This document shows positions 8,377 through 17,107 of a stretch of DNA of 64,000 nucleotides, in pieces. Positions within the stretch are counted from its first letter, which is position 1, and each line of letters begins with the position of its first letter. Position numbers and translations under genes: made by a program. Under the pieces are notes generated by a model. That model was not told the DNA's origin. It worked only from the letters and a program-made list of their open reading frames with translations, and made no database searches. The DNA lies in assembly GCF_000719475.1 (NCBI RefSeq), contig NZ_JOGO01000016.1, forward strand, positions 62,001 through 126,000, in the 5' to 3' direction. Origin of the DNA: Streptomyces sp. NRRL F-5630 (lineage in GTDB: Bacteria; Actinomycetota; Actinomycetes; Streptomycetales; Streptomycetaceae).

Positions 8377-9714
8377 TCAGCGGCTCGCCCCGGTCACGAC
8401 CCAGCCTCCCGAGCGGGAGCGCAGCCAGAGGGTGAGCATCCGGACCACCATCATGAGCGCCATCGCCCCCCACAGCGCCGTGAGCCCGCCGCCCCACACT
8501 GGGACGAGCAGGGCGACCGGCGTGAAGACCGCCAGGGTGAGGATCATCGCGGCGGCGAGGTAGCGCCCGTCACCCGCCCCCATCAGCACCCCGTCGAGGA
8601 CGTAGACGATCCCGCAGACCGGCTGGACGAAGGCGACGACGAGCAGGGCGGGGAAGGCGGCGTCGTGGACGACGGCGTCCCCGGAGAAGAGCGGGATGTA
8701 CAGCGGGCGTCCGGCGATGACGAGGGCGCCGAGGACGACGCCGGAGGCGATGCCCCAGTGGACCATCCTGCGGCACACATTCCTGGCGCCCTCGGCATCG
8801 TCCGCGCCCAGGTAGCGCCCGATGATGGCCTGGCCCGCGATGGCGATGGCGTCGAGGGCGAAGGAGAGCAGGCTCCACAGGGAGAGCACGATCTGGTGCG
8901 CGGCGATGTCGGCGTCCCCGAGCCGTGCCGCGACGGCTGTGGCGATCATGAGGATCGCGCGCAGCGAGAGGGTGCGGACGAGGAGCGGGGCCCCGGCGCG
9001 TGCGCTGTTGTGTATCCCCGCGAGATCGGGGCGCAGGGAGGCGCCGTGGCGGCGGGCGCCGCGTACGACCACGTAGAGGTAGACGAGCGCCATGCCGCAT
9101 TGGGCGATGACCGTGCCCCAGGCCGAGCCGGCGATGCCGAGGCCCGCCCCGTACACGAGGACGGCGTTGAGCACGCCGTTGGCGAGGAAGCCCCCCACGG
9201 CGACGTAGAGCGGTGTCCGGGTGTCCTGGAGGCCGCGCAGCACGCCTGTCGCCGCGAGGACGATGAGCATGGCCGGGATGCCGAGGGCGGAGATGCGCAG
9301 ATAGGTCGTGGCGTAGGGGGCCGCCGTGCCCGAGGCACCGAAGAGGTCGACGAGCCAGGGTGCGCCGGGGAGGGCGAAGGCGACGACCAGGAGTCCCAGA
9401 GCCAGGGCCAGCCAGATACCGTCGATCCCCTGGCGCAGCGCGGCGGCCAGGTGGCCCGCGCCGACGCGCCGGGAGACGGCCGCCGTCGTCGCGTAGGCGA
9501 GGAAGACGAAGACACTGACCGCCGTGGTGAGCAGGGCGGAGGCGACGCCGAGGCCGGCGAGTTGCGGGGTGCCGAGGTGGCCGACGATGGCGCTGTCCAC
9601 CATGACGAAGAGCGGTTCCGCGACGAGGGAGCCGAAGGCCGGGAGGGCGAGAGCGATGATCTCGCGGTCGTGTCGGCGCGGGTCCGTGCGGGACTGCTCG
9701 GGAGGGCGGGGCAT
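8377..9714 (-). CDS. MATE-family efflux transporter (DinF-like)
   Basis: 445 residues with twelve hydrophobic segments. The N-terminal block EIIALALPAFGSLVAEPLFVM followed by DSAIVGHLGTPQLAGLGVA is typical of the DinF branch of MATE cation/drug antiporters, which export toxic compounds using Na+ or H+ gradients. No substrate can be read from the sequence. It is convergent with the rpsF operon and divergent from dnaB. The ATG at 9714 has GGAAGATTAG upstream. Confidence 0.92.
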   Translation of the reverse strand: MPRPPEQSRTDPRRHDREIIALALPAFGSLVAEPLFVMVDSAIVGHLGTPQLAGLGVASALLTTAVSVFVFLAYATTAAVSRRVGAGHLAAALRQGIDGIWLALALGLLVVAFALPGAPWLVDLFGASGTAAPYATTYLRISALGIPAMLIVLAATGVLRGLQDTRTPLYVAVGGFLANGVLNAVLVYGAGLGIAGSAWGTVIAQCGMALVYLYVVVRGARRHGASLRPDLAGIHNSARAGAPLLVRTLSLRAILMIATAVAARLGDADIAAHQIVLSLWSLLSFALDAIAIAGQAIIGRYLGADDAEGARNVCRRMVHWGIASGVVLGALVIAGRPLYIPLFSGDAVVHDAAFPALLVVAFVQPVCGIVYVLDGVLMGAGDGRYLAAAMILTLAVFTPVALLVPVWGGGLTALWGAMALMMVVRMLTLWLRSRSGGWVVTGASR

Positions 9715-9836
9715 GGATTAAATCTAATCTTCCACAGGTAAGAGACGCAAAGCTCTGCGGCCCTTACGTAACCATGCGGCGGTCCCGCTCGGGGGCGCCT
9801 GGTTTCGTGATCTTGGGCCACTCGGGAAATTTTTTC

Positions 9837-9993
9837 TTCCCCACAGGCGGTGGATGAGGAAAACCCAGGTCAGGTCGGGTCCCCGTGCGGGTGGCCGGGC
9901 TTGTTCACAGACCTTTCCACCGGCTCATGCACAGGTTCGGGCGAGTTCTCCACAGCTCTGGGCTGGTTATCCACAGTGCCTGTGGATAACCAG
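9837..9993. promoter_or_regulatory. DnaA-box cluster upstream of dnaB
   Basis: Two perfect DnaA boxes face each other: TTATCCACA at 9967-9975 and its reverse complement at 9981-9989, inside a perfect inverted repeat with 13-bp arms (9963-9975, 9981-9993). Weaker boxes precede them: TTCTCCACA 9946-9954, TTGTTCACA 9901-9909 and TTCCCCACA 9837-9845. An AT-only stretch broken by one C (9827-9838) is striking in this GC-rich genome and looks like an unwinding or promoter element. DnaA binding could regulate dnaB, titrate DnaA, or both. Confidence 0.8.
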
Positions 9994-10099
9994 ATTGGCT
10001 GACGGTGCCGACGGGCCTAACGTTATGCGGCGCCCACCGTGCGGCGGCGCGTGGAACGGTACGGCAAGGTCCGTTCCACGGATGTGAGGAGGAGGCCCG

Positions 10100-11647
10100 G
10101 TGAGCATTTCCGAGCCCTTGGACGATCCCTGGGCCGAGAGCGGGCCCGGTGACCGACTGCCCTCGACCCGCAGACGCCGCGAGGACGACGACCGGGGCGG
10201 GCGGGGGGACGGACACGGCGGGCGCGGTGACCAGGCCCGCAGCGGTCAGGCACGGGAGGAGCAGGGGCGCGGCGAGCGCCACGACCGGGGCCGGGAGGGC
10301 GGCGACTGGGACGGCCCGGCCGCCTTCGAGCGCGTACCCCCGCAGGACCTGGACGCCGAGCAATCGGTGCTCGGCGGCATGCTGCTCTCCAAGGACGCCA
10401 TCGCCGACGTCGTGGAGATCCTCAAGGGCTCCGATTTCTACCGGCCCGCGCACGAGGTGGTCTACCAGGCGATCCTCGACCTGTACGCGAAGGGCGAGCC
10501 CGCCGACCCGATCACGGTGGCCGCGGAGCTGACCCGGCGCGGGGAGATCACCAAGGTCGGCGGAGCCCCGTACCTGCACACCCTCGTGCAGACGGTGCCC
10601 ACGGCGGCCAACGCGGAGTACTACGCCGAGATCGTCCACGAGCGGGCCGTGCTGCGCCGCCTCGTCGAGGCGGGCACGCGCATCACGCAGATGGGATACG
10701 CGGCGGACGGCGACGTCGACGAGATCGTCAACAACGCGCAGGCCGAGGTCTTTAAGGTCACCGAGCAGCGCACGAGCGAGGACTACCTCCCGCTCGGGGA
10801 CATCATGGAAGGCGCGCTCGACGAGATCGAGGCGATCGGCTCGCGCAGCGGCGAGATGACCGGTGTCCCGACGGGCTTCGCGGACTTCGACGCGCTCACC
10901 AACGGCCTGCACCCCGGACAGATGGTCGTCATCGCGGCCCGCCCCGCGATGGGCAAGTCCACCCTCGCGCTGGACTTCGCCCGCGCGGCGTCGATCAAGA
11001 ACAACCTCCCGAGCGTCATCTTCTCGCTCGAAATGGGCCGCAACGAGATCGCGATGCGCCTCCTGTCGGCCGAGGCACGCGTCGCCCTGCACCACATGCG
11101 CTCCGGGACGATGACCGACGAGGACTGGACCCGCCTCGCCCGCCGGATGCCCGAGGTCTCCGCGGCCCCGCTCTACATCGACGACTCGCCGAACCTGTCG
11201 ATGATGGAGATCCGCGCGAAGTGCCGGCGGCTCAAGCAGCGGAACGACCTCAAGCTCGTCGTGATCGACTACCTCCAGCTCATGCAGTCCGGTGGCAAGG
11301 GCCGCGCCGAGAGCCGCCAGCAGGAGGTCTCGGACATGTCCCGAAACCTGAAGCTGCTCGCGAAGGAACTGGAGATCCCGGTGATCGCGCTCTCGCAGCT
11401 CAACCGTGGACCCGAGCAACGCACCGACAAGAAGCCGATGGTCTCCGACCTGCGCGAATCGGGATCGATCGAGCAGGACGCCGACATGGTCATCCTGCTG
11501 CACCGCGAGGACGCCTACGAAAAGGAGTCCCCCCGCGCCGGCGAGGCCGACCTCATCGTCGCCAAACACCGCAACGGCCCGACCGCCACCATCACGGTGG
11601 GCTTCCAGGGCCACTACTCCCGCTTCGTGGACATGGCGCAGGTGTGA
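10100..11647 (+). CDS. dnaB: replicative DNA helicase DnaB
   Basis: 515 residues from a GTG with GAGGAGG upstream. About 70 residues of low-complexity Arg/Gly/Asp-rich sequence come first. The DnaB N-terminal domain follows (PPQDLDAEQSVLGGMLLS), then the RecA-like ATPase with Walker A in ARPAMGKST (about residues 280-288), DYLQLM (Walker B region) and LSQLNRGPEQR, ending near DLRESGSIEQDADMVILL. It unwinds DNA as a hexameric ring at the replication fork. No intein is present. The N-terminal extension is longer than in enterobacterial DnaB and is probably disordered. Confidence 0.98.
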   Translation: MSISEPLDDPWAESGPGDRLPSTRRRREDDDRGGRGDGHGGRGDQARSGQAREEQGRGERHDRGREGGDWDGPAAFERVPPQDLDAEQSVLGGMLLSKDAIADVVEILKGSDFYRPAHEVVYQAILDLYAKGEPADPITVAAELTRRGEITKVGGAPYLHTLVQTVPTAANAEYYAEIVHERAVLRRLVEAGTRITQMGYAADGDVDEIVNNAQAEVFKVTEQRTSEDYLPLGDIMEGALDEIEAIGSRSGEMTGVPTGFADFDALTNGLHPGQMVVIAARPAMGKSTLALDFARAASIKNNLPSVIFSLEMGRNEIAMRLLSAEARVALHHMRSGTMTDEDWTRLARRMPEVSAAPLYIDDSPNLSMMEIRAKCRRLKQRNDLKLVVIDYLQLMQSGGKGRAESRQQEVSDMSRNLKLLAKELEIPVIALSQLNRGPEQRTDKKPMVSDLRESGSIEQDADMVILLHREDAYEKESPRAGEADLIVAKHRNGPTATITVGFQGHYSRFVDMAQV

Positions 11648-11750
11648 GGGGGGAGAGTTCCCCCTTTCGTGGCCGAGTCCCATGAGCGGCGGCCAAACGA
11701 TGGCCTGTCTGGCGCGAACCTGAGACTGGCGGGCCACGACGTGTGCGTCC

Positions 11751-11834
11751 ATGACGGAGATCGTTCTGATGTCCGACCGGAAGGTCGCAGCCGTGCCTGT
11801 GAAGGAGTGCGGTGAACGGCTCGTGGATGTGCGA
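11751..11834 (+). pseudogene. possible 5' remnant of an M15 D-Ala-D-Ala dipeptidase (VanX-like) gene
   Basis: An ATG opens 28 codons reading MTEIVLMSDRKVAAVPVKEC and then GERLVDVR. From memory this matches the N-terminus of the Streptomyces M15 D-alanyl-D-alanine dipeptidase family. The resemblance stops abruptly afterwards and no catalytic HxH or EWWH motifs follow, so it would be a truncated relic. The frame happens to stay open into the kinase-like gene at 12183. It may also be chance; a database search is needed. Confidence 0.4.
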
Positions 11835-12182
11835 CGAGTCAGTCCCCTGCTGGCCTACGAGCGGAAGGGGCAGGACTGCGCGAAGGGCTGGCGTGCCCCG
11901 TCCGGCCAGCGGTACGGAAAGACACGGGTGCCCGCCTCTGCCGCCATGGTCACCTGGGTGGTGAACGACGGGACGTCGACGACCATGAGGTACGTGGCCT
12001 CCCTGGCGAGGAGCCCGGCGGTGATCGGCCTCCGCTCGGACCGGGGCAGCCGACGGCGTGGACCGGCCGTTCCCCGAGCGGCGATGCTGCCGGATCGCGC
12101 GTGGGCCGCGCTTCCGGGCGGCTCGCTCCGACCGCCTCGTAAAAGGCTGGAGAGCCGTGGCCCCGACTGTTCTGATGGCTGG
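11835..12182. other. gene-free stretch before the kinase-like gene
   Basis: 348 bp with no convincing coding sequence. The open frame through it lacks recognisable sequence. Decayed DNA downstream of the dipeptidase-like remnant is the simplest reading. Confidence 0.4.
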
Positions 12183-13181
12183 ATGGACGACGACGCCGAG
12201 GTTGTGGAGCGAGGGCGGTACGAGGGCGTGGCGACGCCCTGGGACGGGGCGGCGTGGCGCCGTGCGGCCCTGGACTGGACCGGGGAGGCGCTCGCCGCGC
12301 GGGGGCTGCGCCAGCGCGGGCGGCGAACAGTGCGCTTGCGGCCGTGGTCGGTGCTGGTGCGGGTGCCCGTGGAGGGTAGGGGCGACTGCTGGTTCAAGGC
12401 GCATCCGCCGGGGAGCGCCTTCGAGGGCGCGTTGACGGAGGCGCTCGCGCGGTGGGTGCCGGACTCTGTGCTGCGTCCGCTCGCGGTCGACACCACGCGC
12501 GGCTGGACGCTGCTCCCGGACGGCGGGCCGCTGGTCCTCGACGTGCTCGACCGGCTCGACGCGAGCGACGGGCAGCGGCTGTGGGAGGAGGTCGTGCGGC
12601 GGTACGCGGAGACGCAGCGGACGTTGACCGCGCACGTCGGGGAACTCGCCTCGCTCGGCGTCCCCGTGGTCCCGACAGCGGCGCTGCCCGAGTTCTTCGA
12701 CGACGTGCTGGCGAGCGCGCGCACGGCGGCGGAGGAGCGCGCGAGGCTGGAGGCGCTGCGGCCGCGCGTCGCGGAATGGGCCGGGGAACTCGCCGCCCTG
12801 GGCGTCGCGGACTCGCTCGACCACGCCGACCTGCACGAGAAACAGGTCTTCCACCCGGCGGCGGGCCGTTTCACCTACTTCGACTGGGGAGACGCGCTCG
12901 TCTCGCACCCTTTCGCGAGCTTCCTCGTCGCCGCGCGCGCCGCCCGTGAACGGTACGGGCCCGCCGCACTGCCCCGGCTGCGAGACGCCTACCTCGAACC
13001 CTGGACCGGCGGAGGTGCGAGCGCGGCCGAGCTGCGGCGTGCCCTCACGCTCGGCGCACGGCTCGGCGTCCTCGGCCGCGCCGCGTCCTTCGGCCGCCTC
13101 TTCCCGGGCAACGACGACGGGGAGTTGCCGCAGGCGCAGGGGCGCTGGCTCTCCGAACTCCTCCGTGAGCCGGTGGCCTGA
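12183..13181 (+). CDS. aminoglycoside phosphotransferase (APH) family protein
   Basis: 332 residues from the ATG at 12183 (MDDDAEVVERGRYEGV). The protein-kinase-like APH fold is indicated by the catalytic-loop motif SLDHADLHEKQVF (HxDLHxxQ type) and a following FDWGDALVSHPF, the Mg-binding DxD-like element. Such proteins phosphorylate aminoglycosides, macrolides or small metabolites. The genomic setting gives no resistance clue, so the substrate is unknown. The frame extends further upstream, but that part is unlike APH proteins, so I start at the conserved portion. Confidence 0.75.
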   Translation: MDDDAEVVERGRYEGVATPWDGAAWRRAALDWTGEALAARGLRQRGRRTVRLRPWSVLVRVPVEGRGDCWFKAHPPGSAFEGALTEALARWVPDSVLRPLAVDTTRGWTLLPDGGPLVLDVLDRLDASDGQRLWEEVVRRYAETQRTLTAHVGELASLGVPVVPTAALPEFFDDVLASARTAAEERARLEALRPRVAEWAGELAALGVADSLDHADLHEKQVFHPAAGRFTYFDWGDALVSHPFASFLVAARAARERYGPAALPRLRDAYLEPWTGGGASAAELRRALTLGARLGVLGRAASFGRLFPGNDDGELPQAQGRWLSELLREPVA

Positions 13182-13280
13182 CCGCGCCTCAGGAGATGCC
13201 CGGATGAGCGACCTCATCTGATGGCTGATGCGCGTGGGACGGCACGACGCGGGGCGTCGTACGCCGTGACCGCCCGTTCC

Positions 13281-13922
13281 TCAGCCGAGGACGAGGCGTA
13301 CCGGGGCGGACGCGCGTTCCTCGGGGGTGGGCGTGCGTCGGCCCGTACCGACGAGCAGGGCCTCTCGGTCCGAGAAGGAGGGCGGGAAGGGGGCGCCCGC
13401 GATGCGGCCGAGGAGGGCGCGGGAGCTTTCGAGGCACGCGGCGGGGGGCGCGGCGGCTTCCGGGAGAGGGGCGATGAGGTCGAGGTGGTGGAGAGTCCAC
13501 TCCAGGACATAGGCGGAAAGGTAGTCCGCCACCGTCAGGACCTGTCCCCGTGTCCCGACGTGTGCCTCCGGCGCGGCGAGGCGGGCCGCGCGTCCCGCCG
13601 CCCAACCGACGTCGTCCAGGTGGGACTTCAGCAGCGCCGGATCCTCGTAGGCCGCCGCGAGACGGACGGTGAGCGCGTCGAGCGGGTCGGTGCCGTCCGG
13701 TGGCGTCTCGCCCACCTGCCAGTACGTCACGGCGTCGCGCGTCGGCGCGCCCCGCTCGGGCGTGGCGAGGGTGATGAGGACGTCCTGCGTGCCGATGACG
13801 AGGTGGCAGACGAGATCCCGTACGCGCCAGCCCGCGCAACCGCTGGGCCGGTCGAAATCCTCGTCGCGGAGCCCGGCGACCGTGTCGAGCAGGGAGGTGA
13901 GGGCCTGGGAGAAGAGATCCAC
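13281..13922 (-). CDS. maleylpyruvate isomerase/DinB-like mycothiol-dependent protein
   Basis: 213 residues starting MDLFSQALTSLLDTVAGL. It carries the N-terminal helical-bundle features of the mycothiol-dependent maleylpyruvate isomerase family: RPSGCAGWRVRDLVCHLVIG with a metal-binding His, and a later WTLHHLDLIAPL with the paired His. Many actinobacteria have numerous such proteins with unassigned reactions, presumably mycothiol transfer or detoxification. Reverse strand, 40 bp from the next gene, so possibly co-transcribed with the transporter gene upstream. Confidence 0.75.
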   Translation of the reverse strand: MDLFSQALTSLLDTVAGLRDEDFDRPSGCAGWRVRDLVCHLVIGTQDVLITLATPERGAPTRDAVTYWQVGETPPDGTDPLDALTVRLAAAYEDPALLKSHLDDVGWAAGRAARLAAPEAHVGTRGQVLTVADYLSAYVLEWTLHHLDLIAPLPEAAAPPAACLESSRALLGRIAGAPFPPSFSDREALLVGTGRRTPTPEERASAPVRLVLG

Positions 13923-13962
13923 CCGGGCAGGCTACGCGGCAGAGGCGGGGCGCGCGGCTTCG

Positions 13963-14820
13963 TTATGAGGCGAGGTCGCGGATGTGGGGGACCGCGCGGG
14001 TCAGCGCGAGGACGCCTGCGGCGATCAGTGCGACGCCGAGCAGCTCGGGCACGACGAGCCAGCCCAGGTGGAGGCGTTCCTGGAAGACGAGGACGCCGAG
14101 CAGAAGGCTGACCGTGGCGTCACCGATCGTCAGGGCGGGCTGCGAGGCGGCGAGCGAGCCCGCCTGCAAGGCGTTCTCCAGGAGCAGGAGGGCCGCGATG
14201 CCGGTGAGCGCGAAGCCGTAGGTCTGCCAGGAGGCGAGGAAGGCGCCAGGACCGTGGTCGGCGAAGGTACGGGTCGCCGACTTGAGGAGCGCCGCGGTCA
14301 GCGCGTTGCCCACGGCCGCCGCGAACCCGAGCACGCTGGCGCGCAGCAGCGAGGAGCGGGTGCGGCGCGCGATGAAGACCATGAGGCCCATCGCCGCGAG
14401 GCACAGTGCCACCGCCGGAGTCCAGCGCTCGGCCGAGGCCTGGCTCGTGCCCCCGTGCGGGGCCGCGCAGCCGAGCAGCAGCACGAGGCCGGCGACGACG
14501 CTCGCGATCGCGTACCAGCCGGTCACCGGCATCGTGCGGTGCAGCAACGGCAGCCCGATGAGCAGCGCGAACGGCAGCTCCAGGATGAAGACCGGCTGGA
14601 CGAGCGCGAGCGGCCCGTTCGTGAGCGCGAGGGCCTGGAAGAACGCGGCACCGATCACGCCGCCGATGCCGAGGAGCCAGGCGGGCCGGTGGGCCAGGGC
14701 GAGAACGAGGCGCAGGCCGCCGCCCCGGGACTGGTTGGCCGCGGCCTTGCGCTGGAAGGCGGTTCCCATCGCGTTGCTCGCGGCGCCGAGTACGGCGAAG
14801 ACGACAGCCAGGATGATCAC
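13963..14820 (-). CDS. DMT-superfamily (EamA-like) transporter
   Basis: 285 residues with about nine to ten hydrophobic segments starting MIILAVVFAVLGAASNAMGTAFQ. The internal duplication and the C-terminal GVLVFQERLHLGWLVVPELL are typical of drug/metabolite transporters of the EamA type. Substrate unknown. It ends 40 bp before the maleylpyruvate isomerase-like gene. Confidence 0.82.
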   Translation of the reverse strand: MIILAVVFAVLGAASNAMGTAFQRKAAANQSRGGGLRLVLALAHRPAWLLGIGGVIGAAFFQALALTNGPLALVQPVFILELPFALLIGLPLLHRTMPVTGWYAIASVVAGLVLLLGCAAPHGGTSQASAERWTPAVALCLAAMGLMVFIARRTRSSLLRASVLGFAAAVGNALTAALLKSATRTFADHGPGAFLASWQTYGFALTGIAALLLLENALQAGSLAASQPALTIGDATVSLLLGVLVFQERLHLGWLVVPELLGVALIAAGVLALTRAVPHIRDLAS

Positions 14821-14961
14821 GTCACCTGACTCCCCGTTCTCACGGCGCGTCTCACGCCTCCCGGCGGCACGTCCGCCCTACGAAGGACGGGCGCGTGGGG
14901 GAGCGGCCCCGGGCCGAAAGGGGCTGGTGGCGCCGGGCGGCGGCCGATTAGCGTGCCACGC

Positions 14962-16377
14962 ATGACTTCCTTCGACGAGGCCGGCGGCGCGTCCGGCGAA
15001 AAGCCCGGCGAGGTGTCCGGCGCACTCCTGGACGGGACGCGGCGGGCGCTGCTGCGCCGGATCGCCGTGGCACAGGCCGAGCAGCGGGTGCCGTCCGTCG
15101 TGGCGGCGGTGACGCGGGGCGGACGGCAGGTGTGGAGCGGAGCACGCGGCCGGGTCGACGGGCACGCCCCCGACGACCAGGTGCAGTACCGCATCGGCTC
15201 GATCACCAAGACCTTCACGGCGGTGCTCGCGCTGCGCCTGCGCGAGGAGGGCCTGCTCGAACTGGGCCAGCCTGTGGAGCGGTACGTGCCGGATGCGGGA
15301 CTCGGGGCCGAGGTGACGGTGCGCCAACTCCTCGCTCACACAGGGGGCCTGGCGGCCGAGGCGCCCCCGCCCTGGTGGGAGCGGACGCCGGGGAGTCTGC
15401 GCCCGCGGCTCACCGACGTGCTGGGCGCGGAGCCCTTCCGTCACGAACCAGGGTTGCTGCACCACTACTCCAACCCCGGCTTCACGGTCCTCGGCGCGCT
15501 CGTCGCCGCCGTGCGCGGGAGCACGTGGGAGGAGGCCCTGCGCACGGAGATCCTGGAGCCGCTCGGCCTGCGGCGGACCGGGGTACGCCCCGAGGCGCCG
15601 AGTGCCTGTGGCTGGGCCGTGCACCCGTGGGCAGATCTGCTCCAGGAGGAGAAGGTGGAGGATCTGGGGATCATGGCGCCGGCGGGGCAGCTGTGGTCCA
15701 CGGCCGCCGACCTCGCCCGCTTCGCGGACTTCCTGCTCCACGGGGACGACGAGGTGCTCGGCATCGAGGGGGTGCGGGAGCTGCGTGTTCCAGCGGCCCC
15801 CGGGGACGGGGACAGCGGGTACGGCCTCGGCACGCAGCTTCTGCATCGCGGGGGCAGGGACCTGGCCGGGCACACGGGCTCCGTGCCGGGGTTCACGGCC
15901 GGGCTGTGGATCTGTGAGAAGGAGGACCTCGGCGCCGTGGTGCTGGGCAATGCCACGTCGCAGCTCAGCTCGGGGACGCTCGCCGCCGAGCTGCTCGAAC
16001 TCGTGGCGGAGGCCGAGCCTCGTATCCCCGAGCCGTGGAGGCCGCTGCCGCACGTGGACAGGGAGCTTCTGGCGCTCACGGGCCTGTGGTACTGGGGAAG
16101 CGACCCGGTCGCCGTACGTCTCCGGGCAGGTGGGGGGCTGGAACTCGGCCCGGTCAAGGGCGGGCGGCAGTCCCGCTTCGTACCTGCGGACGACGGGAGC
16201 TGGGTGGGACTCGACGGCTACTACTCGGGCGAGGTGCTGAGCGTCGTACGGGGGACGAAGGGCGAGGTGAGCCACCTCGACCTGGGTTCCTTCGTCTTCT
16301 CGCGCGAGCCGTACGCGGAGGGCGGCCCGACGCCCGGCGGAGTCGTGGCGAAGGGGTGGCAGGGGCTGCCGGGCTGA
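14962..16377 (+). CDS. beta-lactamase-family serine hydrolase (class C/esterase type)
   Basis: 471 residues from the ATG at 14962. The serine beta-lactamase/DD-peptidase fold is shown by SITK (SxxK, in IGSITKTFTAVLALR), HYSNPGF (YxN) and the C-terminal HTGSVPGF (HTG in place of KTG). No signal peptide is obvious, so it is probably cytoplasmic and an esterase or peptidase rather than a secreted beta-lactamase. About 110 residues follow the catalytic domain, forming a beta-rich extension seen in many homologues. Four parS-type sites lie immediately downstream. Confidence 0.85.
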   Translation: MTSFDEAGGASGEKPGEVSGALLDGTRRALLRRIAVAQAEQRVPSVVAAVTRGGRQVWSGARGRVDGHAPDDQVQYRIGSITKTFTAVLALRLREEGLLELGQPVERYVPDAGLGAEVTVRQLLAHTGGLAAEAPPPWWERTPGSLRPRLTDVLGAEPFRHEPGLLHHYSNPGFTVLGALVAAVRGSTWEEALRTEILEPLGLRRTGVRPEAPSACGWAVHPWADLLQEEKVEDLGIMAPAGQLWSTAADLARFADFLLHGDDEVLGIEGVRELRVPAAPGDGDSGYGLGTQLLHRGGRDLAGHTGSVPGFTAGLWICEKEDLGAVVLGNATSQLSSGTLAAELLELVAEAEPRIPEPWRPLPHVDRELLALTGLWYWGSDPVAVRLRAGGGLELGPVKGGRQSRFVPADDGSWVGLDGYYSGEVLSVVRGTKGEVSHLDLGSFVFSREPYAEGGPTPGGVVAKGWQGLPG

Positions 16378-16387
16378 GGCCGGGGAT

Positions 16388-16401
16388 GTTCCACGTGAAA
16401 C
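16388..16401. other. parS: parS site (1 mismatch)
   Basis: GTTCCACGTGAAAC, 10 bp after the serine hydrolase stop. First of four in 175 bp. Confidence 0.85.
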
Positions 16402-16450
16402 ATGGGGCGCCGACCCCTGAGGGGTACGTCCGCCCCTGTGAGGGGGCGAC

Positions 16451-16484
16451 CCCGGGGGATGTTCCACGTGGAACATCCCCCGGG
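16451..16484. other. parS: variant parS (16461-16474) centred in a 34-bp palindrome
   Basis: GTTCCACGTGGAAC has two symmetric changes from the consensus and lies at the exact centre of a perfect 34-bp palindrome whose outer arms are CCCGGGGGAT and its complement. It could be a ParB site, a terminator-like hairpin, or both. Confidence 0.65.
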
Positions 16485-16511
16485 ACAGCTCAGCCCCGGG
16501 GGTTCTGCCGT

Positions 16512-16525
16512 GTTTCACGTGAAAC
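16512..16525. other. parS: parS site (perfect)
   Basis: Exact GTTTCACGTGAAAC within TGTTTCACGTGAAACA. Confidence 0.92.
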
Positions 16526-16548
16526 ATTCCGTGTGCGCGGCCCGCGAT

Positions 16549-16562
16549 GTTTCACGTGGAAC
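16549..16562. other. parS: parS site (1 mismatch)
   Basis: GTTTCACGTGGAAC, 18 bp from the stop of the GNAT gene. Confidence 0.85.
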
Positions 16563-16580
16563 ATGGGGTGCGGGGCGGGC

Positions 16581-17033
16581 TCAGAGCGTGAGTTTGAAGC
16601 CGACGTGCGAGTCGACGAAGCCGAGCCGCTTGTAGAAGCGGTGGGCGTCGGTGCGGCTGGCGTCCGAAGTGAGCTGGACCAGGCTCGCGCCCTGGCGGCG
16701 GGATTCCTCGATGGCCCAGGTGATGAGCTGGGTGCCGAGACCTCCCCCGCGAGTCGTCGCGGACACCCGTACGGCCTCGATGATCGTGCGGGTGGTGCCC
16801 TGCCGGGACAGGCCGTGCAACACGCTGAGCTGCAACGTGCCCACGATCTCGCCGTCGCTCTCCGCCACGACGAGGTGCTGGTTCTTGTCCTCGTCGATGC
16901 GGGCGAACGCCTCGCGGTAGGGCGTGAGGTCGTCCGGGGACTCACGCTGGGCGCCGAGCGGGTCGTCCGCGAGCATCGCGACGATCGCGCTGATGTCGTT
17001 GTGCGTGGCCGGGCGTATGTGAAGGGTGCTCAT
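16581..17033 (-). CDS. GNAT-family N-acetyltransferase
   Basis: 150 residues starting MSTLHIRPATHNDISAIVAML. A single GNAT domain with the acetyl-CoA loop around RVSATTRGGGLGTQLITWAI (R/QxxGxG/A type) and the C-terminal DAHRFYKRLGF motif. It acetylates an unknown amine. Monocistronic by appearance. Confidence 0.88.
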   Translation of the reverse strand: MSTLHIRPATHNDISAIVAMLADDPLGAQRESPDDLTPYREAFARIDEDKNQHLVVAESDGEIVGTLQLSVLHGLSRQGTTRTIIEAVRVSATTRGGGLGTQLITWAIEESRRQGASLVQLTSDASRTDAHRFYKRLGFVDSHVGFKLTL

Positions 17034-17107
17034 GCCCGCGATCCTAGGCGCGGCGTCCCGGGCGTCACCGGAGTTCCCCGGCCGGGGGCCCGAGCGGCCG
17101 GTCCGGT

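Noticed and set aside
8077..9741. Plus-strand frame of 554 codons over the MATE gene
   Set aside because: Antisense shadow; charged low-complexity sequence without a family.
9905..11752. Reverse-strand frame of 615 codons over dnaB
   Set aside because: Antisense shadow of dnaB.
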